Source: Bianquea renquensis
Lineage (GTDB): Bacteria > Bacillota > Clostridia > Lachnospirales > Bianqueaceae
Assembly (NCBI RefSeq): GCF_014384895.1
Contig: NZ_JACRSQ010000013.1
Coordinates: 54,868-118,867, forward strand
Length of the DNA stretch: 64,000 bases
Reading direction: 5' to 3'
Shown here: positions 42,421 to 51,358 of the stretch, one piece after another
Layout: every line of letters begins with the position of its first letter
Position numbering within the stretch: position 1 is the first letter of the stretch
Position numbers and translations under genes: made by a program
The notes under the pieces: generated by a model
The model's database searches: none
Seen by the model: only the letters and a program-made list of their open reading frames with translations
What the model was told of the DNA's origin: nothing

Positions 42421-43730
42421 CAGAGCTTCTCCAGCCTGTAATTGAACTGTTGATTTTTATACCCGGTATGCTTTTAGCCTATCTGCCCATGAAGCAGAAC
42501 CTGCGTCTGCGTCCCGGACGCCTTGCCGCAGCCATGGTTCCCTTTATTCTCCTTCTCTGCCTTGGAGGCGGCCTGCTCTGGCATTCGCTCCCCGTCAAAG
42601 CCAAATGGATTTATCTTCCCGCTGCGGCCATAGCCGGACTGGTTTACATCCGTACCCTTCAAATATCCTTATGGAAATCCGTCAGCGTCTTTTTGGCCGT
42701 ATGCGGCGTCTTTTCCTGTCTCGGCAGTCTGGCAAAAATCCTGGATTTCATTCTCAGGCCGGAAAATACAGCCCCCTGGATTTCCACCGAAGCCGGGCTC
42801 CTTTACAATCTGTTCTGCTGGGCCTTTGTCTTTCTGGCCTGGTACCCTGCCACCCATGCGGCGCGGAGTCTTCTGGAGGACGACGCCTTTGCCCAGACCT
42901 GGTTTGTCTTCTGGATCCTGCCTATTTTATTTATTGCCCTGAACCTGTTTATCACCCCGATTCACCCGGAGCTTATGAATCAGGGGCGGATTATCCAGAT
43001 TTACATCGTGGTCATTCTTGCACTCCTGTTCCTGCTTCTTATGTTCTATTTTATGTTTTATCTCATGGCTGCCAGCCTGAACCGGAACCACCGGCTCCGG
43101 CAGGAAAACCAGTTTCTCTCCATGCAGCAGATGCAGTATGACAGCCTCCGCTCCGCCATTGCGGAAACCCGCGAAGCACGCCATGATATGCGCCATCATT
43201 TTGACACTCTCATGAGTCTCGCCCAAAAAGGGGAGTGGGAAAAACTGGAAAGCTATCTTGCCGACGCCCGCGGTGCCATCCCCGCCTCGGAGCTGAACCT
43301 GTGTGAAAACGCCGCCGCAGACGGAATCGCCAGCCACTATGCACTGCTGTACCGTAAATACGGGATCCCCTTCTCCTTTGCCCTGGACTTGCCCGCCATT
43401 CTTCCTGTCCCGGAGATTGATTTTTGCGTGGTGCTTTCCAACCTGCTGGAAAACGCATTGGAAGCCAGCCTGAATACTGATTCGTCAAGACAGCAGATTA
43501 AAATACAGGCATACCTCCACTCCGGCTGCATGATTCTTTTAACGGTGGAAAATGCTTTTGACCGGTGCGTCAAAGAGAAAAACGGCGTCTTTCAGTCCTC
43601 CAAACGAAAGGGCGAGGGAACCGGCATCCAGTCCATTCGCCGGATTGCGGAAAAAAATGGCGGTTACAGCCGGTTTTTCTATGAAAACGGCATGTTCCGC
43701 GCCAATGTCATGCTGAGGGCTGAATCGTAA
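42417..43730 (+). CDS. AgrC-type sensor histidine kinase
   Basis: 437 residues. The N-terminal half has about six membrane helices (MLLAYLPMK to FYFMFYLMAASLNRNHR) forming the sensor. The phospho-acceptor His is in ETREARHDMRHHFDTLM. The GHKL ATPase has N-box VVLSNLLENALEASL and G-box GEGTGIQSIRRIAEKNGG. It belongs to the HPK10 group that senses peptides or small molecules; no agrD/agrB-like peptide genes are visible here, so the signal is unknown. It forms a two-component pair with the preceding LytTR regulator. Confidence 0.92.
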   Translation: MTELLQPVIELLIFIPGMLLAYLPMKQNLRLRPGRLAAAMVPFILLLCLGGGLLWHSLPVKAKWIYLPAAAIAGLVYIRTLQISLWKSVSVFLAVCGVFSCLGSLAKILDFILRPENTAPWISTEAGLLYNLFCWAFVFLAWYPATHAARSLLEDDAFAQTWFVFWILPILFIALNLFITPIHPELMNQGRIIQIYIVVILALLFLLLMFYFMFYLMAASLNRNHRLRQENQFLSMQQMQYDSLRSAIAETREARHDMRHHFDTLMSLAQKGEWEKLESYLADARGAIPASELNLCENAAADGIASHYALLYRKYGIPFSFALDLPAILPVPEIDFCVVLSNLLENALEASLNTDSSRQQIKIQAYLHSGCMILLTVENAFDRCVKEKNGVFQSSKRKGEGTGIQSIRRIAEKNGGYSRFFYENGMFRANVMLRAES

Positions 43731-43740
43731 CCATGTTTCG

Positions 43741-43826
43741 ATATAACAGGTGATTTCCTGCCCGATATCACAGTCCACCTTCATATCACGGTCGATCGCG
43801 ATGTCCGGGCGTTCCTTAAACCAAAC
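43741..43826 (-). pseudogene. Short remnant of a mobile-element protein
   Basis: On the minus strand the frame reads VWFKERPDIAIDRDMKVDCD then IGQEITCYIETW, which looks like conserved coding sequence but has no start or end. It overlaps the space after the kinase gene. Family not recognised; it suggests that a mobile region once continued here. Confidence 0.3.
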
Positions 43827-43851
43827 AAAGCACCGCTTGATACGGTGCTTT
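43827..43851. terminator. Hairpin after the kinase gene
   Basis: AAAGCACCG and CGGTGCTTT form a perfect 9-bp stem with a 7-nt loop. It is about 100 nt beyond the kinase stop. It has no long U-tract on either strand beyond the stem itself. Confidence 0.5.
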
Positions 43852-43907
43852 GGGTCATTATATATTTCATTTTTTCGTTACAGAGAAAGCGTCGAACCTG
43901 CTGTTTC

Positions 43908-44807
43908 TTATTTCTCAGAGGATAACAGTTCCAATGCAGGCTTTAAGATTTTATCATAGCGTGCTTCAATATACCGGCTGTAAAATTCCTTTTGCAGGTC
44001 GGAGATATACGGGACTTCTCCGAGAAATTCCCGGATTCGTTCCATATCGATTCCCGGCACAATCCGCCGGATAGCCGCCTTGCAATCCTTATCCTCCACG
44101 CCGGACAGGAAATCATAGTAATTGATCTTCCGGCCGTTTTGCTTGATGGCGGAGGTTGGGAACTGATAAACACGGGCGTTCAGCGCATCCTCATCTGCAA
44201 GAACTTCTCTCATGACCTTCTCATCCGCCTGCGGCAGCAGACAGCTCCCGCAGTCAAACACCGGCGCTATGCACGCCTGATCTGCGGCGTCATCATAAAG
44301 GAATCCCCAGTTTCCGTTGTGGCGGTCGAAATTTCCAAGTAGGGCGTCCACCACGAACACATTCCAGAAATGCCCGGTCAGCATAGCAGGATCGACATAC
44401 TGCTGTTTTTCCAGCGCTTCCAGTATATCCGAAAGCTCCGTACCGCTGCCGTCTGATTCCGAATCGAGGATCGTATTCTTGATGGAGCAGAAATCAAAGA
44501 GCCGCTTTCCGTCTGCTGTGAAATCCTTGCAGGCGCATACAACCTTTGTCTTTGCTCCCACCTGATAGGTGCCAAGCAGCGTGTCCTGCGCCGTCACGCC
44601 CAGGAGATTGAAGATGCTGCTGGCGATATGCTCGCTGATGCAGCTATTGGTATAGGACAGTGTTGTTGGTTTTCTCTCGCCTGATGGGGGAAACTTCAGC
44701 ATATACTGGCTCCCGCCGTATTCTATGGCAATTTTCTTTCCGTTTGCTCCGTTGTAAGCTCTGCCGAGTATCTTACGGCAGTCTGTGAAGTCGATTCGTT
44801 CCATCAT
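43908..44807 (-). CDS. HipA-like Ser/Thr kinase (toxin-type), intact copy
   Basis: 299 residues. The HipA/CtkA kinase fold lacks the usual eukaryotic motifs but has GNFDRHNGNWGFL (catalytic Asp about 161) and APVFDCGSC (metal Asp about 185). The N-terminal lobe includes GRAYNGANGKKIAIEYGGSQ. It is shorter than E. coli HipA (440 residues), nearer to CtkA and HipT. It is translationally coupled to the Xre gene (ATGA at 44804-44807). Likely a toxin-like kinase held in check by the Xre partner; its target is unknown. The copy at 14.7-15.4 kb is almost identical but has lost its C-terminus, so this is the reference copy. Confidence 0.85.
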   Translation of the reverse strand: MMERIDFTDCRKILGRAYNGANGKKIAIEYGGSQYMLKFPPSGERKPTTLSYTNSCISEHIASSIFNLLGVTAQDTLLGTYQVGAKTKVVCACKDFTADGKRLFDFCSIKNTILDSESDGSGTELSDILEALEKQQYVDPAMLTGHFWNVFVVDALLGNFDRHNGNWGFLYDDAADQACIAPVFDCGSCLLPQADEKVMREVLADEDALNARVYQFPTSAIKQNGRKINYYDFLSGVEDKDCKAAIRRIVPGIDMERIREFLGEVPYISDLQKEFYSRYIEARYDKILKPALELLSSEK

Positions 44808-45223
44808 AGCTTCCTTCCCCATAGATATTTCTTTCGCAGGTAATCGGCGTGTTCCGGCGTAATGACGCCTTCGCTGATTTCTGCCAGATTGATGCTTCCG
44901 TAAAGCTCTCCCCAATAACAGTCGAGAAGTTTGGACTTTGTCCTAAGCCCGTCCTTATAGGCGTCCAGATCGTGCTGGAGATATTCGGGAAGTCCGTATT
45001 CATAAGCGCGTTCACGCTCGGTCTGCCGGATGCCGCCTTCTGCAAGCAGTTCCATTGTAACACCAAGCGCCTTTGCCAGCTTGTAAACCGTTTCGGCAGA
45101 ACACTTTTCTAGTTTCGTTTTTCCTGTGCATATATCGCTCAGCGTAGCGTGCGGGATACCCGCCTGTTCTGCAAGCCGGTATTTGGTCATGTGCGCCTGC
45201 TTTAACAAATCGTCAATGATCAT
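44804..45223 (-). CDS. Xre-family repressor paired with HipA-like kinase, copy 2
   Basis: 139 residues, nearly the same as the protein at 15441-15860, with differences such as DICTGKTKLEK for DICSGKTKLEK and the end KKYLWGRKL. N-terminal Cro/C1 HTH, C-terminal conserved extension (YGLPEYLQHDLDAYKDGLRT). Start ATG 45223 follows GAGGTGA. With an identical promoter-operator in front of both copies, either repressor should act on both loci. Confidence 0.85.
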   Translation of the reverse strand: MIIDDLLKQAHMTKYRLAEQAGIPHATLSDICTGKTKLEKCSAETVYKLAKALGVTMELLAEGGIRQTERERAYEYGLPEYLQHDLDAYKDGLRTKSKLLDCYWGELYGSINLAEISEGVITPEHADYLRKKYLWGRKL

Positions 45224-45247
45224 TATGCCATCACCTCTCACTCTATG

Positions 45248-45276
45248 ATTATATCGGCATACCGAAATAAAATCAA
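45248..45276 (-). promoter_or_regulatory. Promoter and operator of Xre/HipA cassette 2
   Basis: -35 TTGATT (45276-45271), 17-bp spacer, -10 TATAAT (45253-45248), with TCGGTATGCCGA (45254-45265) in the spacer. Same layout as 15882-15910. Confidence 0.75.
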
Positions 45277-45369
45277 GTGGTTTTGAAAAACTTTGCAAAA
45301 GGCTGTTTTCCGCATCCTGTACCAAGCACCATGCCCATATCTTTCAGATTCAAATACCCGACGATAGCT

Positions 45370-46782
45370 ATCATAGATGACCATATCAAACTCGCCGACG
45401 CGGAATACCAGCTTAAATACCTTGTACTGCTTAGGAAGCGCCCTTGTCGCCTCCAGCAGGACGATATCCTCCAGCATCCGGCCCCGGACTTCCTCCAGAA
45501 TACGCTCTGTGATCAGCGTCCGCTTTTCTTCCTCCAGCGTCTTAAAATAGTCATCCTTCATCAGCGAATGCACCAAAGCCTGTGCCTGACAGTAGCGCAT
45601 ACCGGGCTGTAAAAACAGCATATGCTCTTGTGGCGGAAGTCCTGTTTCTGCTGACTCAATCGGGCAGTTCACGATCAGGTCAAGGTCTTTCAGGTACTTT
45701 TTGATCAGATTCACCAGGCCGTCAGTTAAGCCTATGGTCTGATCCTCCTGATTCCGTATCTTGAGGATATCCATGAGCCGTTTGGTCACCGCCTCCCGGT
45801 CAATTTCATAAAGCGCGCGGGTACGGATTTCCGGGTTCCTGTCCTGCCGGAGATTTCTGGCTGAGATACCAAGGTCATGGGATACAAAATCTCTGGTCAG
45901 CACTTCCAGGACAAACCGATGGTTCATATCCTCAATAATACGGTTGATGGCTCCCGTCAGTTCCCCTTTTTCATACAAGGGATACAGGTGATGGAAGTGG
46001 CTGCCGTATTCGTAACATTCCAGGGAATGCTGGATATTCTGGGCGATAGCGGTATCGATATACCGTCTTGTATTTTCATCATCCCGAAACACCGCGTCAC
46101 TGGCCAGGGCGTCCTCATCGCCAAAGGCAAGCTCCCCCGCCCGGAGGGTTCCCCCATAGCGGATATACTCGTCAATGCTGTCGATCCCAAGCAGGCGGCT
46201 GTACTCCCGGTAAGGAATAAACGTCGTATGGCTCATCCACTCCCTGTCGTACAGTTCATTATCCCGCGCGATCCAAAAGCCCAGGGAATCCATGCCGGAC
46301 AGCACAATCCGCATCCCCATCATGGCATAAATATCCGATAACAGCGCCGCCGAATCAATGAAATCCTCCATGGACATCTCCGCCATCGCCTGAAACAGCA
46401 ATGTCGTTTTTCCCGTCCGCCTTAAGCCATAGAGAATATAGACTTTCCCGCCTCTGGTGTTATGGATATATTTGTCAAGCCTCCCGAAACAGTCCCGCTT
46501 CTCATAGCCCCGGACATCGCAGATCAGGTTTTCCAATGCCTCGCCGGTTACCACTCTCGTCCGGTAATGTGGCCTCTCCTTTGTATGGGCAGGCTCCATT
46601 TCTGTTTTTGACCGAAGGCGCTTTATCTGCGCCTGGAGTTCCTTCCTCCGGGCGATCTGCGCCGAGAGTGGTTCTACCTCGTCCGCTTTCAGATACCGGC
46701 TTTTCTTCTTCCCATTTTCTGACCACTGGTGATAGTAATAGGTGTTCCCCCTGACGCTTAAAGTGCTACCTATTCAGTTGGG
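45370..46782 (-). pseudogene. Decayed paralogue of the large AAA-type ATPase
   Basis: Similar along its length to the 623-residue ATPase at 12.1-14.0 kb: YILYGLRRTGKTTLLFQA (Walker A), DSLGFWIARDNELYDREW, DFVSHDLGISARNLR and ALPKQYKVFKLVF. Three lesions are visible. The 5' end is open from a stop near 46782 and begins mid-protein. An in-frame deletion joins AMAEMS directly to MEDFIDSAALLSD, removing about 45 residues including Walker B. The 3' end leaves the shared sequence after EFDMVIYDS, losing the ExK half of the nuclease-like motif. ATP hydrolysis is therefore not expected. It precedes an Xre/HipA pair, whereas the intact copy follows one. Confidence 0.8.
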
Positions 46783-46804
46783 GGAGTATCTCTCTTACCC
46801 CTCC

Positions 46805-46840
46805 CCAAAAAAGAGGCACGATCTCTTTTCGGATCATGCC
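46805..46840 (-). terminator. Intrinsic terminator after flavodoxin remnant
   Basis: Minus strand: GGCATGATCC, loop, GATCGTGCC, then TCTTTTTT. Clearly related to the terminator at 17262-17300, so gene and terminator were copied together. Confidence 0.75.
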
Positions 46841-46858
46841 CCATATCAAAACCTGTTT

Positions 46859-46996
46859 TTATAATCCCAGACTCTCAATCTTACACGGCTGTCGCTGTTC
46901 GTCCAGTTTGAATCTGCATCGGTATAAGGCTCAACAGGCTCGATAGCAAACAGATCGGCAGATCGATTACCATAAATAAAGCAGTCCTTTTTTCAT
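46859..46996 (-). pseudogene. Flavodoxin lipoprotein remnant
   Basis: It begins with a stub (ATG, MKKGLLYLW, stop), then in another frame reads DLFAIEPVEPYTDADSNWTN then SDSRV, and ends IESLGL before a stop. These pieces match LFELEPVEPYTDEDLDWTNS and IDSLGL of the lipoprotein at 17.3 kb. Signal peptide, FMN loops and most of the domain are deleted. Confidence 0.7.
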
Positions 46997-47012
46997 GGTA
47001 AAATCAATCCTT

Positions 47013-48170
47013 TCAAATGCATTCTTGTAAGATTTCATAAATCTCATCATGTGTCAGTTTTTTACAGCAGCCCGCTGTGATGTTTGTTGAATCGGCAACA
47101 GCGCGGAAATTGGTATCTGTCGGGATGCCCATCTGCATGAAACTGGTCGGAAGACCGATTTCTTCGATGAAAGTTGCCAAAGCCTCCACACCTGCAAGAG
47201 CCGTTTTTTCGGCCGTTTTCTTTTCCTTGATTCCCCACACATTTTCTGCAAAACGGACAAATCGCTCTACGCCGTTCTTATAGATGTGGCGGTATAATAC
47301 CGGGTGAATGACGGCAAGTCCCTGTCCGTGGTTGCAGTCGGTATATGCACCGAGCTGGTGCTCAATCTGGTGGCACTGGAAGTCGGTGATTTTGCCAATT
47401 TTTAAAATACCGTTTTCCGCCATGGAGGATGCCCACATCAGCTCACTTCGTGCATCGTAGTTTTCATGATCGCGAAGCAAAATGCGGATATTGCGGATGA
47501 CACTTCTCATGACCGCTTCGTTAATATCATCGGACAGGTTATTATCGTACGGCTTGCCGAAGTAGGTTTCCATCCCGTGGCTGAGTGTGTCGAATGCCCC
47601 CGAAATGACCTGTTTAAACGGGACAGACATTGTATAGCTCGGATCAAGAAATACAAACTGTGCCTGTGCACCCATCAGCCCGCACTTGATTTTTTGAGCT
47701 TCATTGGTGATGACTGCGCCGTTGTTCATCTCCGAGCCTGTGCCTGCGGCGGTAACAATAGCTCCCATCGGAATAAAATCGGTGGGAAAATCTCTTTTAA
47801 CAGTCTCCATTTCCCAAATATCCTCTGCACTTTTTGCCTGTGCGGAAACAATCTTACAGCAGTCTATAACCGAGCCGCCGCCAACAGCCAAAATGAAATC
47901 TACATGGTTTTCATGGACGCGCTTTGCACCCTCCTGCACTTTTGCATATGTCGGATTCGGCATAATACCGGGGAAATCCACCACCGTTTTTCCTGCCTTC
48001 TGTAAAATGGCGGTTACCTCGTCATATATACCGTTTTTCTTAATGGAACCGCCTCCGTAGGCAAGCATTACGGTATCGCCGACATTTTTTAAGAGACAGC
48101 AAAGATATTCCTTAACGCCTCCTTTGCCGAAATATACCTTGGTTGTGTTTCCGTAAATGAAATTGTTCAT
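47013..48170 (-). CDS. Iron-containing alcohol dehydrogenase (BdhA-like)
   Basis: 385 residues starting MNNFIYGNTTKVYFGKGGVK, typical of NADH-dependent butanol/aldehyde dehydrogenases. It has NAD-binding GGGSVIDCCK, GTGSEMNNGAVI, and metal-binding SGAFDTLSHGMETYFGKPYD and FQCHQIEHQLGAYTDCNHGQ (Asp/His ligands). Different subfamily from the enzyme at 25.0-26.2 kb. It lies between an esterase-like lipoprotein gene and a flavodoxin remnant, likely one operon controlled by the LysR regulator at 49.4-50.4 kb. Start chosen at 48170 after GGAGGAAAAGACA. Confidence 0.92.
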   Translation of the reverse strand: MNNFIYGNTTKVYFGKGGVKEYLCCLLKNVGDTVMLAYGGGSIKKNGIYDEVTAILQKAGKTVVDFPGIMPNPTYAKVQEGAKRVHENHVDFILAVGGGSVIDCCKIVSAQAKSAEDIWEMETVKRDFPTDFIPMGAIVTAAGTGSEMNNGAVITNEAQKIKCGLMGAQAQFVFLDPSYTMSVPFKQVISGAFDTLSHGMETYFGKPYDNNLSDDINEAVMRSVIRNIRILLRDHENYDARSELMWASSMAENGILKIGKITDFQCHQIEHQLGAYTDCNHGQGLAVIHPVLYRHIYKNGVERFVRFAENVWGIKEKKTAEKTALAGVEALATFIEEIGLPTSFMQMGIPTDTNFRAVADSTNITAGCCKKLTHDEIYEILQECI

Positions 48171-48200
48171 TGTCTTTTCCTCCAAATCAGTTTTATGTAC

Positions 48201-49241
48201 TTACATTTGCTTTTCCCAAAACGAAACGGCGGCGTCGAGCCAGCCCTCCGCAACCGTTCCTGTTCCAATCCCGAATCCGTGACCCAGCCCCGGATATTTG
48301 TGAAACTCGGTATCAATACCGACTGATTTCATAGTGTTTGCTCGGTTTTCCATTGTGCGCCAGCTTGCAATGCCGTCATTTTCTCCGACACACATAAAAG
48401 TGGGGGGATCGCTTTTTGTATATTCGCTGTGACCTGTATATTGAATAACGGCAGTGCCCGGTCTTGGGTAGCTTGCTTCCCCAAAGCTTTGCGTTCCGTA
48501 GGAGCTTAGATAGGCGGTCATTCTGCCTCCGGCAGAACCGCCCCACAAAGAATAGCAATCCGTGTTTACTTCTAACTCGTCAGCGTGGTCAAAAATAAAA
48601 GCGATTGCCCGTGCTAAATCCTCACAGGCCGTTTGCGCTCCGGGGCGATAAATCAGTGCAAAGGCGTTATAGCCCTTTTTGGATAACTCCAACGCATGAG
48701 GAAAGCTGTCATGCATAGCACCTACATAAGCAAAAGCACCGCCTGCATTACAGATTGCAAACCTTGCGCCGGGATCACCTTTAAAGAAGAACACGCCTGT
48801 ATCTTTCTTTTCAGGATCAGCAGCCTTTTCTTCATCGCTGTAAATATCATAAAAGATGGTTTCTCCCGCCTCTGCATGGCTTTTCATGTAATTTGCGATT
48901 TCTACTGTTTTATTTGGATCAATATGGCTATACCATGTCAGCCGAAGCTCGCCCAGCGTATCTCCGCTATAATATCCGCTGTTTACAGGGAAGATGAGTC
49001 TGCCGTAATCTCCAAATGCTGTGTCTGAAAGCACATCCGATATCTTGGTGTTAGTGGTATACGGTTCACTATGGTCTACATTTGTCTGCACACTGTTTTT
49101 TCCTCCTGTGGAACTGATTCCAGAATTGCTGCCAGATGTTTGGCTTGTATCCAGCCCTGTGTTCTTCTCTGTGCTACATCCCGCAAAGCAAAATAGTAGA
49201 CAAATCGCCAGAATCAATGCGGTATATCTTTTCAAATTCAT
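48201..49241 (-). CDS. Lipoprotein alpha/beta hydrolase (esterase-like)
   Basis: 346 residues. Lipobox CFAGC at about residue 22, then a Thr/Ser-rich linker and an alpha/beta hydrolase of the BD-FAE/acetyl-esterase type: nucleophile elbow GGSAGGRM, acidic residue in MCVGENDGIASW, His in GLGHGFGIG. Predicted to act outside the membrane on esters such as acetylated or feruloylated sugars. A product aldehyde or alcohol could be handled by the adjacent alcohol dehydrogenase, 30 nt downstream, but the substrate is unknown. Confidence 0.88.
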   Translation of the reverse strand: MNLKRYTALILAICLLFCFAGCSTEKNTGLDTSQTSGSNSGISSTGGKNSVQTNVDHSEPYTTNTKISDVLSDTAFGDYGRLIFPVNSGYYSGDTLGELRLTWYSHIDPNKTVEIANYMKSHAEAGETIFYDIYSDEEKAADPEKKDTGVFFFKGDPGARFAICNAGGAFAYVGAMHDSFPHALELSKKGYNAFALIYRPGAQTACEDLARAIAFIFDHADELEVNTDCYSLWGGSAGGRMTAYLSSYGTQSFGEASYPRPGTAVIQYTGHSEYTKSDPPTFMCVGENDGIASWRTMENRANTMKSVGIDTEFHKYPGLGHGFGIGTGTVAEGWLDAAVSFWEKQM

Positions 49242-49326
49242 TCACCTGCCGTATCTTTACTAACTTTATTATAAGAACCTCTACGGTTTCCAAAATCAAA
49301 GATTTTGACCGTAACGAGAACCTTGA

Positions 49327-49398
49327 ACTATATGTGGGAGGATTCTGGTCTCCTGCATATAGTATAAAAAAGTCGAGACCTCATAAGAAGTCTCGATT
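49327..49398. terminator. Intergenic hairpins between LysR and esterase genes
   Basis: Two structures: arms ACTATATG...CATATAGT with an inner GGAG/CTCC pairing (49327-49368), and TCGAGAC...GTCTCGA (about 49374-49398) preceded by a run of A on the plus strand, so the second can terminate minus-strand LysR transcription. A further CAAAATC-AAA-GATTTTG hairpin lies near 49295. Confidence 0.55.
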
Positions 49399-49433
49399 CG
49401 TTAGGCGGTTTATACCCAAAGGTTATATCTCGT

Positions 49434-50363
49434 CTAATTTCCTGTATAGCAACGATCTCCCTGCCCGCAGGGGTCTTTCACCGCCGCCTGCGCGGCACTA
49501 AGAAAACGCTTAACTAATTCTGTCGGCTGCGGCGAGTGCAATATGCCGTAGGGAATACAATGCTCCCATTCTACAGGAATAACCTTTAACAACGGATGTA
49601 CATTTGCCCAGCCGGGAATAGCCATCAGGACATCGTTTCCGTTTTCGCAGCGATTGAATATGTTTACATCGTAAAAATCAAAATCTATTACATTGATTTG
49701 CGGATGGTTTTTCCAAATATCATCGCGCAGACCGTCAACATAACGGCTCCAGTCACGGTGCATTAAGAGCAAATTTTCACCATATAAATCCTCTATCTTT
49801 AATTTATCCTTTGAGGCGAGGCGATGATGAAAAGACACTGCACAGCAAAGCGGCTCACAAGACAGTCTCAAACCATCACAATGACGAAGATGGAGCATTG
49901 TTTCATCAAAGATACCGCCGATAACATCAATATTTGTGCCAAGGTTCGCTAAAATCTCCCTTGCATTTTCAGGTGTATTTTCAAACGGTACAATCTGAAA
50001 TTTTATATCAGGGCAATGCTCATGCATTTTGGGCCATAACTGCATAAGCAATTGCGCCGGCGTGGTAGCTGATGTTCCGATTCGGATAGTATTTGTATCC
50101 TCTTGCATGGCATTTTTTGCCCGCGTTACGGAATCCCGGCAATACTGAATGATGTATTTTGTATCCTGATACAAGGATTTTCCTGCTTTCGTTAAGGTTA
50201 ATCCTCTGTGAGTTCTTTCAAACAGTTTCACATCCAATTCGGCTTCCAGCAGATTGATCTGCTTAATCACAGCGGTTGGCGTTATATATGCTTCCTCTGC
50301 CGCTTTGTTGAAGCTGCCCGCATCTGCTACCCGCAGAAAGGTATCAAGTTGGGGATTGTACAT
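49434..50363 (-). CDS. LysR-family transcriptional regulator
   Basis: 309 residues. N-terminal winged HTH (MYNPQLDTFLRVADAGSFNK, then AAEEAYITPTAVIKQINLLE), linker helix and effector-binding domain (IRIGTSATTPAQLLMQLWPK). Start ATG 50363 follows AAGGTGGTGAGAATC. It is followed downstream on the same strand by esterase and alcohol-dehydrogenase genes, which it probably regulates. It overlaps the end of an HTH_17 reading frame by 20 nt. Confidence 0.92.
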   Translation of the reverse strand: MYNPQLDTFLRVADAGSFNKAAEEAYITPTAVIKQINLLEAELDVKLFERTHRGLTLTKAGKSLYQDTKYIIQYCRDSVTRAKNAMQEDTNTIRIGTSATTPAQLLMQLWPKMHEHCPDIKFQIVPFENTPENAREILANLGTNIDVIGGIFDETMLHLRHCDGLRLSCEPLCCAVSFHHRLASKDKLKIEDLYGENLLLMHRDWSRYVDGLRDDIWKNHPQINVIDFDFYDVNIFNRCENGNDVLMAIPGWANVHPLLKVIPVEWEHCIPYGILHSPQPTELVKRFLSAAQAAVKDPCGQGDRCYTGN

Positions 50364-50556
50364 GATTCTCACCACCTTTCTTTCTTAAATCGTTTGGCTT
50401 TTTTGCGTCTTTTGGAATCATCCATGAACGACCAAAGCGCTTTACGCCATCAATTCTGCCTTCTTCACACAGTTTTTGAATCCAACGCTCTGAAACACCC
50501 CAAAGCTCGGTTGCCTCTTTGACCGATATAAAACCTTTAAAGACGTGGCAAAGCAA
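50344..50556 (-). pseudogene. HTH_17 (excisionase-like) protein, 5' end lost
   Basis: The frame contains GFISVKEATELWGVSERWIQ then KLCEEGRIDGVKRFGRSWMI and PKDAKKP, a common small DNA-binding protein of Clostridia. No ATG precedes FISVKEA in frame; a TTG is the only candidate start and has no ribosome site, and the upstream sequence belongs to another truncated gene. The original N-terminus is probably gone. Similar to the first 50 residues of the LuxR-type regulator at 9.3-10.5 kb. Confidence 0.6.
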
Positions 50557-50755
50557 ACAAGTCAGTCAGTATGTATTTTTCTTTTGGATATTGTGTTGTT
50601 TTTGCAACATAGTATCCGGCAATATCGTCTTGTAAAACAAACTCTCGTGGGTCAAATTCATATAAATATAATGTGGTAGTATTCATAATGCGAAACCATT
50701 TACTCTCAATCACAATTGCATATGTAAGGGTGAGACAAAGAGAATCTCTTGTCAT
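50537..50755 (-). pseudogene. DUF6886-like protein, internal fragment
   Basis: Reads LCLTLTYAIVIESKWFRIMN then TTTLYLYEFDPREFVLQDDI and AGYYVAKTTQYPKEKY, resembling the central part of the small DUF6886 family. Both ends are missing, and the 3' end runs into the HTH_17 frame. Family call by memory of the LYLYEF/QDDxAGYY motif. Confidence 0.45.
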
Positions 50756-50756
50756 T

Positions 50757-50781
50757 TTTCTGGGGAGACTTGAACTCTCGC
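50757..50781. other. tRNA 3'-end-like fragment
   Basis: On the minus strand GCGAGAGTTCAAGTCTCCCC resembles a T-arm plus acceptor 3' strand (TTCAAGT loop), with imperfect stem pairing. No complete tRNA is present. Possible att-site scar. Confidence 0.35.
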
Positions 50782-50797
50782 AAACAGGCGTATCCCT

Positions 50798-51358
50798 TTA
50801 CTCTTTTATAATTGGAATATAGGCGTAAGCCGTGTGGAGCGGGGTGCTGTATTCAGCGTGACAATTATATTCCACCTCAACGCAAACTTCGAAATTCTGC
50901 TGATAGTGGTTTGCTTCGGCGGCAGTGCGCAATATTTTCCGTTCATCTGAAAAATATTCATGAACCTCTGCGCTTTCCTTGCCAAGCAGTGCAGCTGCGT
51001 TTCTATCATTGCGTATACGCAACCATAAACCGCCTGGTTGTGTAAACAGGCCATATCGTTCGTCTTGTTTATCTGAATATGTTTCTTGCGCGAACATAAT
51101 GCCGCACGGCTTGTCGACGCAATAATTAATTGAAAGTGCGGCACTCCAATCCGGATTCATAAGTTCGTTCTTTGGAATTTCGATTAACTTTTGATAGCGC
51201 TCCAGCGTTGCTCCGATATCGGATTCATCCGCGTTATTGCTTGCGTAATCAACGCAACCGACCCATAAAACCTCGGGGCGTTCAACCACTTCAAATTCCA
51301 CACCCTTATAAAGGAACGTCTCAACTAGCTTCTCAACCGGATGGTTCAATTTTTGCAT
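50798..51358 (-). CDS. GyrI-like (effector-binding) small-molecule-binding protein
   Basis: 186 residues. FEVVERPEVLWVGCVDYASN at the start, NYCVDKPCGIMFAQETYSD in the middle, and EVCVEVEYNCHAEYSTPLHT then AYAYIPI at the end match the AraC-effector-binding/GyrI-like domain (PF06445/PF14526-type), here without a DNA-binding domain. Stand-alone members bind hydrophobic or cationic compounds and some hydrolyse cyclopropanoid toxins. Start ATG follows AAGGAGGTAATAAAA. Single gene with no clear operon partner. Confidence 0.75.
   Translation of the reverse strand: MQKLNHPVEKLVETFLYKGVEFEVVERPEVLWVGCVDYASNNADESDIGATLERYQKLIEIPKNELMNPDWSAALSINYCVDKPCGIMFAQETYSDKQDERYGLFTQPGGLWLRIRNDRNAAALLGKESAEVHEYFSDERKILRTAAEANHYQQNFEVCVEVEYNCHAEYSTPLHTAYAYIPIIKE

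Noticed and set aside
43908..45223. HipBST-type three-gene toxin system
   Set aside because: Only two genes are present, and the extra C-terminal part of the Xre protein does not look like HipS; a two-gene HipA-like pair is the simpler reading.
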